A stretch of 64,000 nucleotides of DNA from Micromonospora phaseoli (GCF_900109115.1 NZ_FNYV01000009.1:186001-250000); one strand, 5' to 3'; positions 32,661-41,619 are shown, numbered from the stretch's first letter. Numbers and translations: made by a program. The notes: generated from the sequence alone by a model not told the origin.

Positions 32661-33395
32661 TCACCAGCGCAGCAGGCGGGTGGCCAGGAGTGCCAGGGCC
32701 GCGACACCGGCGGTGGAGGTACGCAGCACCGAGGGGCCGAGGCGTACCGGTCGGGCGCCGGCGCCCTCGAAGGCCGACAGCTCGGCGGCGGTGATGCCGC
32801 CCTCGGGGCCGACCACCAGCACGATCTCACCGCGTTCGGGCAGCTCGACGGTGGTCAGCCGATCCGTCGCCTCCTCGTGCAGGACGTACCCGGCGGCGGC
32901 ACCGGCGATCCGGCGGGCCACCGACGTGGTCGCCTCGTCCGGCGCGCCCGCCACCACCGGCAGCCACGGCCGACGGGCCTGCTTCGCCGCCTCGCGGGCG
33001 GTCGCCACCCACTTGCCGCGGGCCCGTACGCCCCGGTCGCCGCGCCACTGCACGACCGAGCGGCTCGCCGCCCAGGGGACGATCTCGTCCACGCCCACCT
33101 CGGTCATCGCCTGCACCGCCAGCTCACCCCGGTCGCCCTTGGCGATGCCCTGCACCACCACCAGCCGGGGGTTCGCCGCGTCGACGTACCCCCGGGCGAC
33201 CACGTCGAGGTCGAGAGTGCCCCGGCCGACGGCGGTGACCACGGCGGTGGCGGTGCCACCGCGCCCGTCGGCGAGCAGCAGCTCCTCGCCGACCCGCAGC
33301 CGTTGCACGGTGGCGGCGTGGTGGCCCTCCGGGCCGTCGAGCACCATCGAGCCGGCGGTGGTCAGCGAGTCGACCAGGAACAGCGGGGCGGACAC
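32661..33395 (-). CDS. rsmE: 16S rRNA (uracil-1498-N3)-methyltransferase
   Basis: 244 residues. N-terminal PUA-like domain (HHAATVQRLRVGEELLLADGRGG) and C-terminal SPOUT knot with VVGPEGGITAAELSAFEGAGARPVRLGPSVLRTSTA, the SAM-binding signature. Methylates U1498 of 16S rRNA. The GTG start is 1 base after the dnaJ stop on this strand. In mycobacteria rsmE also follows dnaJ2 and hrcA. Part of the HrcA-controlled operon. Confidence 0.95.
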   Translation of the reverse strand: MSAPLFLVDSLTTAGSMVLDGPEGHHAATVQRLRVGEELLLADGRGGTATAVVTAVGRGTLDLDVVARGYVDAANPRLVVVQGIAKGDRGELAVQAMTEVGVDEIVPWAASRSVVQWRGDRGVRARGKWVATAREAAKQARRPWLPVVAGAPDEATTSVARRIAGAAAGYVLHEEATDRLTTVELPERGEIVLVVGPEGGITAAELSAFEGAGARPVRLGPSVLRTSTAGVAALALLATRLLRW

Positions 33396-33396
33396 C

Positions 33397-34542
33397 TCAG
33401 CCGTGGCCGTTGAAGGCGTCGCGCATCCGGGAGAAGAAGCCGCCCTGCTTGGTCAGCTCGGCGACCTCCTCGCCCCGGGTCTTGGCGAAATCGCGAAGCA
33501 TGCGCTCCTGGTCGGCGTCGAGCTTGGTGGGGGTCCGCACGTCCAGGTGAACGTAGAGGTCCCCCCGGCCGGTGCCGCGCAGGTGCGGTACGCCACGGGC
33601 CCGCAGTCGCAGGGTGCTGCCCGGCTGGGTGCCCGGCTTGACGTCGACCGGCTCCTCGCTGTCGAGCGCCTTGATGGTCAACCGGGTGCCGAGCGCGGCG
33701 GCGGTCATCGGGACGGTGACCCGGCAGTGCAGGTCGTCACCCTTGCGGGAGAAGACGTCGTGCGGCCGCTCGTGGATCTCCACGTAGAGGTCTCCGGCGG
33801 TGCCGCCACCCGGGCCGACCTCCCCCTGCTGGGCGAGGCGGATCCGCATGCCGTCCTCCACCCCGGCGGGGATCTTGACGGTCAGCGAGCGTCGGGTGCG
33901 GACCCGGCCGTCTCCGGCACACGTCGGACAGGGGTGCGGAATGGTGGTGCCGTAACCCTGGCAGACCGTGCACGGCCGGGCGGAGACCACCTGGCCGAGA
34001 AAGGTGCGCTGCACCGACTGCACCTCGCCCCGGCCACCGCACGCCTCGCAGGTGGCCAGGTGGGTGCCGGCGGCGGTGCCGGCGCCGGAGCAGGTGGTGC
34101 AGAGCACGGCGGTGTCGACCGTGATCGGCGCCTCGACGCCGAAGGCGGTCTCCTGCAGGTCCAGTTCCAGCCGCAGGATCGCGTCGGCGCCCGGCCGGGT
34201 ACGCGGTCGCGGGCCTCGTCCGGCACCGGTGGCACCGCCGAAGAACGCGTCCATGATGTCCTGGAAGCCGACGAACGGGCCGGCTCCGCCCGGCCCACCC
34301 GGACCACCGGCGCCACCGCCGCCCGGCGCGAGCGGGTCGCCGCCGAGGTCGACGATCTGCCGTTTCCGATCGTCCGAGAGGACCTCGTACGCGGCGTTGA
34401 TGTCCTTGAACTTCTCCTGTGCCTCCGGGTCCGGATTCACGTCCGGGTGATACTGCCGCGCCAGCTTGCGGTAGGCGCGCTTGATCTCGTCGTCGGAGGC
34501 ACCCTTGCTCACGCCGAGAATGCCGTAGTAGTCCCTGGCCAC
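33397..34542 (-). CDS. dnaJ: chaperone DnaJ (DnaJ2 type)
   Basis: 381 residues. J-domain with HPD at 32-34 (YHPDVNPDPEAQEKF), a Gly/Pro-rich linker, and a zinc domain with four complete CxxCxGxG-type repeats (CTTCSGAG, CEACGGRG, CTVCQGYG, CPTCAGDG), then substrate-binding beta domains. Co-chaperone of DnaK. Starts with GTG 34542. Second gene of hrcA-dnaJ-rsmE; expression rises when HrcA leaves CIRCE. Confidence 0.96.
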   Translation of the reverse strand: MARDYYGILGVSKGASDDEIKRAYRKLARQYHPDVNPDPEAQEKFKDINAAYEVLSDDRKRQIVDLGGDPLAPGGGGAGGPGGPGGAGPFVGFQDIMDAFFGGATGAGRGPRPRTRPGADAILRLELDLQETAFGVEAPITVDTAVLCTTCSGAGTAAGTHLATCEACGGRGEVQSVQRTFLGQVVSARPCTVCQGYGTTIPHPCPTCAGDGRVRTRRSLTVKIPAGVEDGMRIRLAQQGEVGPGGGTAGDLYVEIHERPHDVFSRKGDDLHCRVTVPMTAAALGTRLTIKALDSEEPVDVKPGTQPGSTLRLRARGVPHLRGTGRGDLYVHLDVRTPTKLDADQERMLRDFAKTRGEEVAELTKQGGFFSRMRDAFNGHG

Positions 34543-34615
34543 TGCGTTCCGTGTCCTCGTGTTCGTCTCGCGTTACGCCGGTCGGCGGCGACAGCCGGCC
34601 GTCGGCCCTGACTGG

Positions 34616-35638
34616 TCAGTTCTGGGCCAGCAGCTCGCCCACGTAGCGTGCCACGGCCCTCACCGTGGCGATGGTTCCGGGGTAGTCCATCCGGGTCGGC
34701 CCCAACACGCCCATCCCCCCGACGATGGTCGCGCCCGGGCCGTATCCGGTGCTGACCACGGATGCCGCCCGCAGGTTGTCGATCTCGTTCTCATCGCCGA
34801 TCCGCACCCGCAGCGTGCTCGCCTCGACCTCGCCGATGAGCTTGAGCAGGACGACTTCCTCCTCGAGCGCTTCGAGCACGGGACGTAGCGAACCCTGGAA
34901 GTCGAGCAGGCCACCTCGGGTGAGGTTGGCGGTGCCGGCCAGCGCCAGCCGCTCCTCGTGCCGCTCGACCAGGGTCTCCAGCAGCACGGTGGACAGGGTC
35001 GTCATGGCCGGACGCAGGTGCGGCGGAGACTCGTCGATGAGTGCCTGCACCAGCGGTGGGGTGTCCGACAGGCGCACGCCGACCAGCTTCTCGTTAGCCA
35101 GCCGGCGCAGGTCGATGACGGCGTCGGCGAGCAGCGGCGCCGGCAGCTCGACCAGCCGCTGCTCGACCCGACCGGTATCGGCGATCATCACCAGCGTGAG
35201 CCGGGTGGTGGAGATCGGGACCAGCTCCAGGTGACGCACCCGGGAGCGGGCCAGGCTCGGGTACTGCACCACGGCGACCTGCCGGGTCAGCTGCGCCAGC
35301 AGCCGCACGGTGCGGTGCACCACGTCGTCGAGGTCGACGGCACCGGCCAGGAAGCGCTCGATCGCCCGGCGTTCGGCGGGGCTGAGCGGCTTGACCCGGC
35401 TCAGCCGGTCGACGAACAGCCGGTAGCCACGGTCGGTGGGCACCCGTCCGGCACTGGTGTGCGGCTGGCGGATGTAACCCTCCTCCTCCAGCACGGCCAT
35501 GTCGTTGCGGACGGTGGCCGGCGAGACGCCGAGCTGGTGCCGCTCGACCAGCGCCCTGCTGCCGACCGGCTCCTGGGTGGCGACGTAATCCTCGACGATC
35601 GCGCGGAGCACGGCGAGTTTGCGGTCGTCGAGACCCAT
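34616..35638 (-). CDS. hrcA: heat-inducible repressor HrcA
   Basis: 340 residues. N-terminal winged helix (LAVLRAIVEDYVATQEPVGSRALVERHQLGVSPATVRNDMAVLEEEGYI) and GAF-like C-terminal region (GGMGVLGPTRMDYP). Binds the CIRCE element to repress class I heat-shock genes. ATG 35638 with AGGAGGTG upstream; longer frames overlap CIRCE. First gene of the operon, autoregulated. Confidence 0.96.
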   Translation of the reverse strand: MGLDDRKLAVLRAIVEDYVATQEPVGSRALVERHQLGVSPATVRNDMAVLEEEGYIRQPHTSAGRVPTDRGYRLFVDRLSRVKPLSPAERRAIERFLAGAVDLDDVVHRTVRLLAQLTRQVAVVQYPSLARSRVRHLELVPISTTRLTLVMIADTGRVEQRLVELPAPLLADAVIDLRRLANEKLVGVRLSDTPPLVQALIDESPPHLRPAMTTLSTVLLETLVERHEERLALAGTANLTRGGLLDFQGSLRPVLEALEEEVVLLKLIGEVEASTLRVRIGDENEIDNLRAASVVSTGYGPGATIVGGMGVLGPTRMDYPGTIATVRAVARYVGELLAQN

Positions 35639-35694
35639 CCTGCCCACCTCCTGTCGCAGCTCGACCTCGGCGCCACGGCCGCCGGAGAAACACT

Positions 35695-35721
35695 CTGGCA
35701 CTCGACTGTAGCGAGTGCCAG
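35695..35721 (-). promoter_or_regulatory. CIRCE operator of hrcA-dnaJ
   Basis: CTGGCACTC, nine bases, GAGTGCCAG: a perfect inverted repeat matching the CIRCE core GCACTC-N9-GAGTGC. It lies 57-83 bp upstream of the hrcA ATG. Confidence 0.95.
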
Positions 35722-35835
35722 TCTACGTCGGGGGACCCGTCGACGCGATGATCAAGACGCCTCCTTCTGCGCCCGAACCGATCGGCGGGTTGACACTCGC
35801 CGGTGTCGCTATGGTGCACCGTTGCCGGTGGCACC

Positions 35836-35841
35836 TACCGT
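35836..35841 (+). promoter_or_regulatory. -10 element, leaderless promoter
   Basis: TACCGT followed by 7 nt and ATG 35849. An upstream TTGACA at 35791-35796 may belong to a second promoter. Confidence 0.55.
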
Positions 35842-35848
35842 GACCTCC

Positions 35849-36460
35849 ATGACTGAACCACCTCGCCCCCCAGACTCCGGCGACGAACCCACGACCCCAC
35901 TGTCCGGGTCGTCAGGCCAGCCCGGCTATCCCCCGCCCGGCGGCTATCCCCCGCCCGGCGGTTATCCGCCCCCCGGTGACCAGCCGCCCGCGGCCGGCTA
36001 TCCGCCGCCCGGTGGCTATCCGCCACCCGGTGGTTACCCTCCGCCCGGCGGCGCGCCCGGTGTCGGCTACCCGACCGGCGGCTACGGCGCTCCCGGCGGC
36101 GGCTACGCCAGCAACGAGGACAAGACCTGGGCGCTGATCGCCCACTTCGGCGGTCCGCTCGGCGTGGTCGTCGGTGGCGGCCTCCTCGGCTGGGTGGCGC
36201 CGCTGATCGCGATGATGACTCGCGGGCAGCAGTCCCCCGTCGTCCGGGCACACTCGGTGGCCGCGCTGAACTTCCAGCTCACCTGGGCCATCGCCGGAGT
36301 GCTGAGCTGGGTGCTCGCCACGATCACCTGCGGGGTCCTGTTCTTCCTCCCGATCCTCGCCGGGATCGTGCCGGTGATCTTCGGAATCATCGGTGGGGTC
36401 AAGGCCAACGAGGGCGCGCTCTACCGCTACCCGATGACCTACGCATTCGTGAAGCGCTGA
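35849..36460 (+). CDS. DUF4870 membrane protein with YPPPGG repeats
   Basis: 203 residues. The first ~95 are low-complexity Pro/Gly/Tyr with six YPPPGG/YPPPGD repeats; this region is probably cytoplasmic. Then the DUF4870 domain: EDKTWALIAHFGGPLGVVVGGGLLGWVAPLI, a polar loop (TRGQQSPVVRAHSVAALNFQ) and two more hydrophobic segments. Function unknown. ATG 35849 has no Shine-Dalgarno but follows TACCGT by 7 nt. Confidence 0.9.
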   Translation: MTEPPRPPDSGDEPTTPLSGSSGQPGYPPPGGYPPPGGYPPPGDQPPAAGYPPPGGYPPPGGYPPPGGAPGVGYPTGGYGAPGGGYASNEDKTWALIAHFGGPLGVVVGGGLLGWVAPLIAMMTRGQQSPVVRAHSVAALNFQLTWAIAGVLSWVLATITCGVLFFLPILAGIVPVIFGIIGGVKANEGALYRYPMTYAFVKR

Positions 36461-36498
36461 CGAGCCAGCAGCCTCCTGACGCGCTGACGCGCTGAGGG

Positions 36499-37722
36499 TC
36501 AGGGCAGCAGGTCCCGCACCACGGCGTCGGCGAGCAGCCGGCCGCGCAGAGTGAGCACGGCGCGGCCGGCGGCGTGGGCGGGTGCGGCGAGCAGACCCTG
36601 CGCCACCGCCCGCGTCGCGGCCGCCCGACCGGCGTCGTCCAGGACATCCAGCGGCAGCCCGGCGGCCAGCCGCAGCCGCAGCATGACGTCCTCCATGTGC
36701 GCCTCGTCGCCGGTCAGCACCTCCCGGGCCAGCCCGGGTGACCGGCCAGCGGCGAGGCGTTGCGCGTACGCGGTGGGGTGCTTGACGTTCCACCAGCGCA
36801 CGCCGCCGATGTGGCTGTGCGCTCCCGGCCCCAGGCCCCACCAGTCGCCGCCGGTCCAGTAGAGCAGGTTGTGCCGACACCGGGCGGCCGGCGTACGGGC
36901 CCAGTTGGAGACCTCGTACCAGGAGAAACCGGCCGCGTCGAGGGCGGCCTCGGCAGCCAGGTAGCGGTCCGCCGCCACGTCGTCGTCCGGATACGGCAGC
37001 TCACCGCGGTGCATCCGGCCGGCCAGTCGGGTGCCGTCCTCCACGATCAGGGCGTACGCGCTGACATGGTCCACCCCCGCCGCCACGACCTGCTCCAGCG
37101 AGGCGGCGAAGTCCTCGGCCCGCTCCCCCGGCGTCCCGTAGATCAGGTCGAGGTTGACGTGGTCGAATCCGGCTTCCCGGGCCTCCAGCGCAGCGGCGGT
37201 GGCCCGGCCGGCGTTGTGCCGGCGGTCCAGGATGGCGAGCACCCTCGGCGCGGCCGACTGCATGCCCAGCGAGATCCGGGTGTACCCGGCCGCACGCAGC
37301 TCCTTCAACGACGCGGGCGTCACCGACTCCGGGTTGGCCTCGGTAGTCACCTCCGCGTCACCGGCCAACCCCCAGGTCCGGTCGACGGCGTCGAGGATCC
37401 GGGCCAGGTCGTCGGCGGGCAGCAGGGTGGGGGTGCCGCCGCCGACGAAGACGGTCTGCACCCGCGGCGGCGGGTTGTCGCCCAGTACCCGCGCGGCGAG
37501 CGCCAGCTCGGCCAGCACCGTGTCTGCGTAGCCGTCCCGGCTCGCGCCGCCGCCCAGTTCGTCGGCGGTGTAGGTGTTGAAGTCGCAGTAGCCGCAGCGG
37601 CTGGCACAGAAGGGCACGTGCACGTACACCCCGAAACCGCGGGCGCCGACGGTGGTGCGGGCGGACGCGGGCAGCGACCCGTCGGCCGGAACGGGTTCGC
37701 CTGCTGGAAGGAGGCCGGGCAT
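36499..37722 (-). CDS. hemW: radical SAM heme chaperone HemW
   Basis: 407 residues. Radical SAM cluster C39-xxx-C43-xx-C46 (FCASRCGYCDF), GGGTPTLL, and HNxxYW (CRHNLLYW), which marks HemW rather than the coproporphyrinogen dehydrogenase HemN. It probably transfers haem to respiratory proteins. ATG 37722, preceded 7 nt upstream by CACACT. Its promoter overlaps that of the divergent enoyl-CoA hydratase. Mycobacteria carry hemN/hemW (Rv2388c) in the same relative place. Confidence 0.93.
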   Translation of the reverse strand: MPGLLPAGEPVPADGSLPASARTTVGARGFGVYVHVPFCASRCGYCDFNTYTADELGGGASRDGYADTVLAELALAARVLGDNPPPRVQTVFVGGGTPTLLPADDLARILDAVDRTWGLAGDAEVTTEANPESVTPASLKELRAAGYTRISLGMQSAAPRVLAILDRRHNAGRATAAALEAREAGFDHVNLDLIYGTPGERAEDFAASLEQVVAAGVDHVSAYALIVEDGTRLAGRMHRGELPYPDDDVAADRYLAAEAALDAAGFSWYEVSNWARTPAARCRHNLLYWTGGDWWGLGPGAHSHIGGVRWWNVKHPTAYAQRLAAGRSPGLAREVLTGDEAHMEDVMLRLRLAAGLPLDVLDDAGRAAATRAVAQGLLAAPAHAAGRAVLTLRGRLLADAVVRDLLP

Positions 37723-37728
37723 GGCCAC

Positions 37729-37735
37729 TAGTGTG
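37729..37735. promoter_or_regulatory. overlapping divergent -10 elements
   Basis: On the plus strand TAGTGT (37729-37734) precedes the echA ATG by 8 nt. On the minus strand CACACT (37735-37730) precedes the hemW ATG at 37722 by 7 nt. The two hexamers share five base pairs, so the promoters cannot be occupied at once. Confidence 0.5.
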
Positions 37736-37742
37736 CCCTCAC

Positions 37743-38531
37743 ATGACCTCTCCCGACGCGCTCGTGCGGGTCGCCACGGCCCCCGGGGTGACCACCCTCA
37801 CCCTGGACAGCCCGCACAACCGCAACGCGCTCTCCACGCCGCTGATGACCGAACTGCTCGCCGGGTTGGCCACCGCGGTCGCCGATGACACGGTCCGGGT
37901 GATCGTGCTCGACCACACCGGTCCGGTCTTCTGTTCCGGGGCGGACCTGAAGGAGACCGCGGCGGCGTACGCCAGCGGGACGGTGCCGGCCGGGATGCTG
38001 GGTGACGTGCTCGCGGCGGTCTGGGAGTGCCCGAAGCCGGTGCTGGCCAAGGTCGGCGGCCCCGCCCGGGCCGGCGGACTGGGGCTGATCGCGGCGGCCG
38101 ATCTGGCGGTCTGCGCCGCCGAGGCCACGTTCGCCTTCACCGAGGTGCGGATCGGGGTGATCCCGGCGGTGATCTCCGCGACCGTGCTGCCCCGGCTGCA
38201 CCCCCGCGCGGCGGCCGAGCTGTACCTGACCGGCGACTCCTTCGACGGGCGGCGGGCGGCCGAGATCGGCCTGGTGACCGCCGCGGTGCCGGCCGAGGAG
38301 CTGGATGCCGCCGTGGCGCGGTACTGCGATTCGCTGGTGCGCGGCGCTCCGACGGCACTGGCCGGCGCGAAGCAGTTGCTGCGCCGCCGGGCCGCCACCG
38401 ACCTGAGGGCCGAGCTGGCGGAGCTGGCCGCCCTCTCCACCGGTTACTTCCTGTCCACTGACGGGATCGAGGGAGTCACCGCGTTCCGGGAGAAGCGGCC
38501 GCCGCGCTGGGTCGCCGAACTCGGCAGGTGA
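37743..38531 (+). CDS. enoyl-CoA hydratase/isomerase family protein
   Basis: 262 residues, crotonase fold: NRNALSTPLM, oxyanion hole FCSGADLKE, and AGGLGLIAAADL. The two catalytic glutamates of a classical hydratase (in typical AxxGGGxEL and later) are partly replaced: here GGPARAGGLGLIAAADL has no Glu after the glycines, so it may be an isomerase or a non-hydratase crotonase. ATG 37743 is preferred over GTG 37731, which lies within the -10 region. Confidence 0.85.
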   Translation: MTSPDALVRVATAPGVTTLTLDSPHNRNALSTPLMTELLAGLATAVADDTVRVIVLDHTGPVFCSGADLKETAAAYASGTVPAGMLGDVLAAVWECPKPVLAKVGGPARAGGLGLIAAADLAVCAAEATFAFTEVRIGVIPAVISATVLPRLHPRAAAELYLTGDSFDGRRAAEIGLVTAAVPAEELDAAVARYCDSLVRGAPTALAGAKQLLRRRAATDLRAELAELAALSTGYFLSTDGIEGVTAFREKRPPRWVAELGR

Positions 38532-38654
38532 GGGTCGGCCCGGGCGGGGAACTTCCGCTGCCAGGGGTGCCGCGCGGCGGGCGGAACCGGTCGGACGACC
38601 CGTTCGGGCCAACGAGGGACGTACGCTTGGCGGACCGTCGTACGGGAGGTGTGG

Positions 38655-39512
38655 GTGCGGACTCGGGCAGTCGTCGCCGGTTTGGTGGTTCTCGTGGTGA
38701 TCGCCGCGCTCGGGATCGTTCTCGGGATGCGGCAGGTCGGCGAGCGGATCCGGCTGCCGTTGACCGGCCGGAGCTGCACGGTGCAGGCCGACGGGAAGGT
38801 CACCCTGGATTCGCACCAGATGGCCAACGCGGCGACGATCGCGGCCATCGGCATTCAGCACGAACTGCCCGACCGGGCCGTGGTGGTGGCGCTGGCCACC
38901 GCCTACCAGGAGTCCGGGCTGCGTAACCTGGCCGGCGGCGACCGCGACTCGGTGGGGCTGTTCCAGCAGCGGCCGAGCCAGGGCTGGGGTACCCCGGCCA
39001 AGATCCGCGATCCGCGATACGCGGCCGACAAGTTCTACGCCGCGCTCAAGAAGGTGCGCGGCTGGGAGGACATGCGGGTCACCGACGCCGCGCAGAAGGT
39101 GCAGCGTTCGGCCTTTCCGGAGGCGTACGAGAAGTGGGCCGACGAGTCGGAGGTGCTCACCCGCGCCCTGCTCGGCCACGCCACCGGCGCGGTGGCCTGC
39201 ACCTTCGGCGGCGATCCGGCGATGCGCGGCGAGGCCGCCGCCGTGGCGCTGACCCGGGGGCTCAACCTCGACTGGGGGCTGACCTCGGCGGCCACCACGG
39301 CGGGGCTGACCGGTCTCACGGTGGCCGCGGTGGATCAGCGGGCGGGCTGGCGCTACGCGCACTGGCTGGTCTCACACGCCAACGACCACGGGGTCAAGCG
39401 GGTGCGCTTCGGCGACCTGGAGTGGACCAACCGGGCCGGCTCCTGGAGCCAGGTCGGCGACGGGTCAGCGCAGCCCGCCGAGGTCGTGGCCGAGGTCTTC
39501 GCGGACGCGTAA
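38655..39512 (+). CDS. secreted/anchored lytic-transglycosylase-like protein
   Basis: 285 residues. One N-terminal membrane segment (VVAGLVVLVVIAALGIVLG) then an extracytoplasmic domain. The stretch ALATAYQESGLRNLAGGDRDSVGLFQQRPSQGWG looks like a Glu-containing lysozyme-like active site (YQESG), so a role in peptidoglycan turnover is likely. A GTG start at 38655, with GGGAGGT 5-11 nt upstream, is chosen over GTG 38649. TACGCT at 38622-38627 is a likely -10. Confidence 0.75.
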   Translation: MRTRAVVAGLVVLVVIAALGIVLGMRQVGERIRLPLTGRSCTVQADGKVTLDSHQMANAATIAAIGIQHELPDRAVVVALATAYQESGLRNLAGGDRDSVGLFQQRPSQGWGTPAKIRDPRYAADKFYAALKKVRGWEDMRVTDAAQKVQRSAFPEAYEKWADESEVLTRALLGHATGAVACTFGGDPAMRGEAAAVALTRGLNLDWGLTSAATTAGLTGLTVAAVDQRAGWRYAHWLVSHANDHGVKRVRFGDLEWTNRAGSWSQVGDGSAQPAEVVAEVFADA

Positions 39513-39730
39513 CGGACCCCGATCTCCTTACCCGCAGTCACCGCAAAATCCGGCAAAAGCTCCGCAATGTCACCGCCTCACTGCGCCGCGCAACGCCACG
39601 TAGTCGCGCCACCGCCTTCCGTCGCGGCGTCTGTGAGATCGCGACCGGGCACCCCCAACCACGCACGCGGAGGGGTTACGATCGGCCGTCTGCGCCAGAA
39701 ATGGTTTCACCTCTTGGGGAGGGGCACGAC

Positions 39731-40636
39731 GTGGCATTCGACTACGGCGACCGGACCGGATATGAACCGATCAGTGACGTCGACCGCAAGGAGTTTCATG
39801 AGCAGGGTTTTCTCCTGCTGCGTAACGTCCTGACCGAGGACCACCGGGCCGCGCTCGAAGCCGCGGTCGACCGGGTGTACGAGGAGGAGAAGGCCAAGGG
39901 CAACACCACCAAGGACGGCACCCTGCACCTGCTGGGCTTCCTTGAGCGGGACGAGCTCTTCGGCGAACTGCTCACCCACCCGATCGCATTCCCCTACATG
40001 TGGGGTCTGGCCGGGTGGAACATCTACACCCACCACAACCACCTCGACGTCACCCCGCCGGCGCTGGAGCCGGAGAAGCCGTACTGGGGCTGGCACCAGG
40101 ACGGGTACCGGCAGAATTCCGACCCGGAGACGATGGACCCGAACCTGCCGCGGCCGATGTTCTCGCTGAAGGTCGCCTACGTCCTCTCCGACCTGTCGGA
40201 GAACGGCCGGGGCGCGACCAAGGTCATCCCGGGCAGTCACCTGCGGAACTCGCTGGCCCGGCCGACGGACCTCAGCGTGCACAACCCGGACCCGGAGGGC
40301 ACGGTGGAGATCACCGCCAACCCGGGTGACGCCTTCATCTTCGACCGCCGCCAGTGGCACTCCCGGTCGACCAACCTGTCGAACATCACCCGCAAGATGC
40401 TCTTCGTCGGCTACACCTACCGGTGGATCCGGCCCCTCGACGAGCTGCACCCCGACAAGGACGGCGAGTGGTACCGCAACCGCACGCCGGTACAGCGCCA
40501 GCTTCTCGGTGAGGGCACCCACACCGCGAACTACTGGGGCATCAACTGGGACGGCTACATCGACGACGAGATCCCGCTGCGCAAGGAGCTCAAGGAGCGC
40601 GGTCTGCTCGACCGCAACATCCCCTGGCTCCGCTGA
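39731..40636 (+). CDS. phytanoyl-CoA dioxygenase (PhyH) family protein
   Basis: 301 residues, Fe(II)/2-oxoglutarate oxygenase fold. Iron ligands H122 and D124 in WHQDGYRQNSD and H210 in QWHSRSTN are present, with a basic residue ~11 later for 2-oxoglutarate. Related enzymes hydroxylate fatty acyl-CoAs, ectoine and other small molecules; the substrate here is unknown and no pathway genes adjoin. GTG 39731 has GGGGAGGGG 7-15 nt upstream; an in-frame ATG at 39700 lies before it. A 218-bp intergenic region upstream holds TACGAT (39677-39682). Confidence 0.88.
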   Translation: MAFDYGDRTGYEPISDVDRKEFHEQGFLLLRNVLTEDHRAALEAAVDRVYEEEKAKGNTTKDGTLHLLGFLERDELFGELLTHPIAFPYMWGLAGWNIYTHHNHLDVTPPALEPEKPYWGWHQDGYRQNSDPETMDPNLPRPMFSLKVAYVLSDLSENGRGATKVIPGSHLRNSLARPTDLSVHNPDPEGTVEITANPGDAFIFDRRQWHSRSTNLSNITRKMLFVGYTYRWIRPLDELHPDKDGEWYRNRTPVQRQLLGEGTHTANYWGINWDGYIDDEIPLRKELKERGLLDRNIPWLR

Positions 40637-40684
40637 ACAACCCGGCACCACCGCCGGCGCGGAACCGCCGGCACGTACGCACAC

Positions 40685-40719
40685 GAAAGGCGCCCGACCT
40701 CGACGGTCGGGCGCCTTTC
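40685..40719. terminator. bidirectional terminator
   Basis: Perfect 15-bp stem (40685-40699 and 40705-40719) with 5-nt loop, flanked by A/T. It separates the plus-strand PhyH gene from the convergent GlsB-type gene. Confidence 0.9.
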
Positions 40720-40731
40720 GAGACTCAGCTG

Positions 40732-41016
40732 TTACCGGGTGACACCCCGGCGACCGCGGCCCACACCGACGACCAGCGCGACCGCGACGGCGGCCAGCAG
40801 CACCTGGAGCATCAGCTCCCGCCAGTCGATGCCGGCGGTCTCCGCGAAACCGGACGCACGGGCGATGACCGTACCGAGCAGCGCGGCGCCGACACCGATG
40901 AGCATGTGCAGCCAGATCGGCATGTTCTGCCGGCCCGGCACCACCAGACGGCCCAGCGCACCGATGATCAGACCGACGATCAGCGCGGTGATGATGCCCC
41001 AAACGGTGAGCTCCAT
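40732..41016 (-). CDS. GlsB/YeaQ/YmgE family stress membrane protein
   Basis: 94 residues, three hydrophobic segments: LTVWGIITALIVGLIIGALGR, IWLHMLIGVGAALLGTVIA, LMLQVLLAAVAVALVVGV. The motif LVVPGRQNMPIWLHMLIG defines the transglycosylase-associated (GlsB) family, general-stress proteins in many bacteria. Strongly similar to the next gene, evidently a tandem duplicate. ATG 41016 with GAAGGAGAG upstream. A sigma-B-like promoter lies 61-86 bp upstream of the ATG. Confidence 0.9.
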   Translation of the reverse strand: MELTVWGIITALIVGLIIGALGRLVVPGRQNMPIWLHMLIGVGAALLGTVIARASGFAETAGIDWRELMLQVLLAAVAVALVVGVGRGRRGVTR

Positions 41017-41076
41017 GGTCGCTCTCCTTCACAAAAGACGTTCCACATTCTGTGGAGTTCCTGTCGTGACCGCCTA

Positions 41077-41102
41077 ATGCCCGACCCGCGAAGATCCCAA
41101 AC
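41077..41102 (-). promoter_or_regulatory. sigma-B-like promoter, first GlsB gene
   Basis: On the minus strand GTTT (41102-41099), 16 nt, GGGCAT (41082-41077). This fits the actinobacterial sigma-B family pattern GNNT-N14-16-GGGTAY with one departure. Confidence 0.6.
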
Positions 41103-41269
41103 CGGCTTTTCCGGCTGACACGCCGCGGTGGATCAGAGAGATCGCGGCGGGCATCAGACATCCCAGAACGGGTTGGCCGCCGGGTACCGACGAGTCTTCT
41201 CCGGGGCTGCCCGAGACGCCGACGGGCGCCCGGCCATGATGGCCGGGCGCCCGTGAGGCGGAGGTGTTT

Positions 41270-41560
41270 CTACCGGTGGGTGACGCCTCGACGGCGGCTA
41301 CCCACGCCGGCGACCAGCGCCACCGCGATCGCGGCCAGCGCGACCTGCACGGCGAGTTCGGCCCAGTCGATGCCGGCGGTCACCGTGGCGATGCCCATCG
41401 CGCGGGCCAGGACGGTGCCGAGCAGCGCGGCGCCGACACCGATGAGCATGTGCAGCCAGATCGGCATGTCCTGCCGGCCCGGCACCACGAGGCGACCCAG
41501 CGCACCGATGATCAGACCGACGAACAGCGCGGTGATGATGCCCCAGACGGTGAGCTCCAT
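41270..41560 (-). CDS. GlsB/YeaQ/YmgE family stress membrane protein, second copy
   Basis: 96 residues, nearly identical to the neighbour in the first 52 residues (LTVWGIITALFVGLIIGALGR and LVVPGRQDMPIWLHMLIG) but different in the C-terminal third (MGIATVTAGIDWAELAVQV). The duplication includes the upstream leader (CACGACAGGAA-type block and GGTTTGGGA). ATG 41560. Sigma-B-like promoter upstream. Confidence 0.9.
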   Translation of the reverse strand: MELTVWGIITALFVGLIIGALGRLVVPGRQDMPIWLHMLIGVGAALLGTVLARAMGIATVTAGIDWAELAVQVALAAIAVALVAGVGSRRRGVTHR

Positions 41561-41619
41561 AGTGGCTGTCTCCTTAACAGAAGATGTCCTTCGGCGGGTT
41601 CCTGTCGTGCCGATCCATT

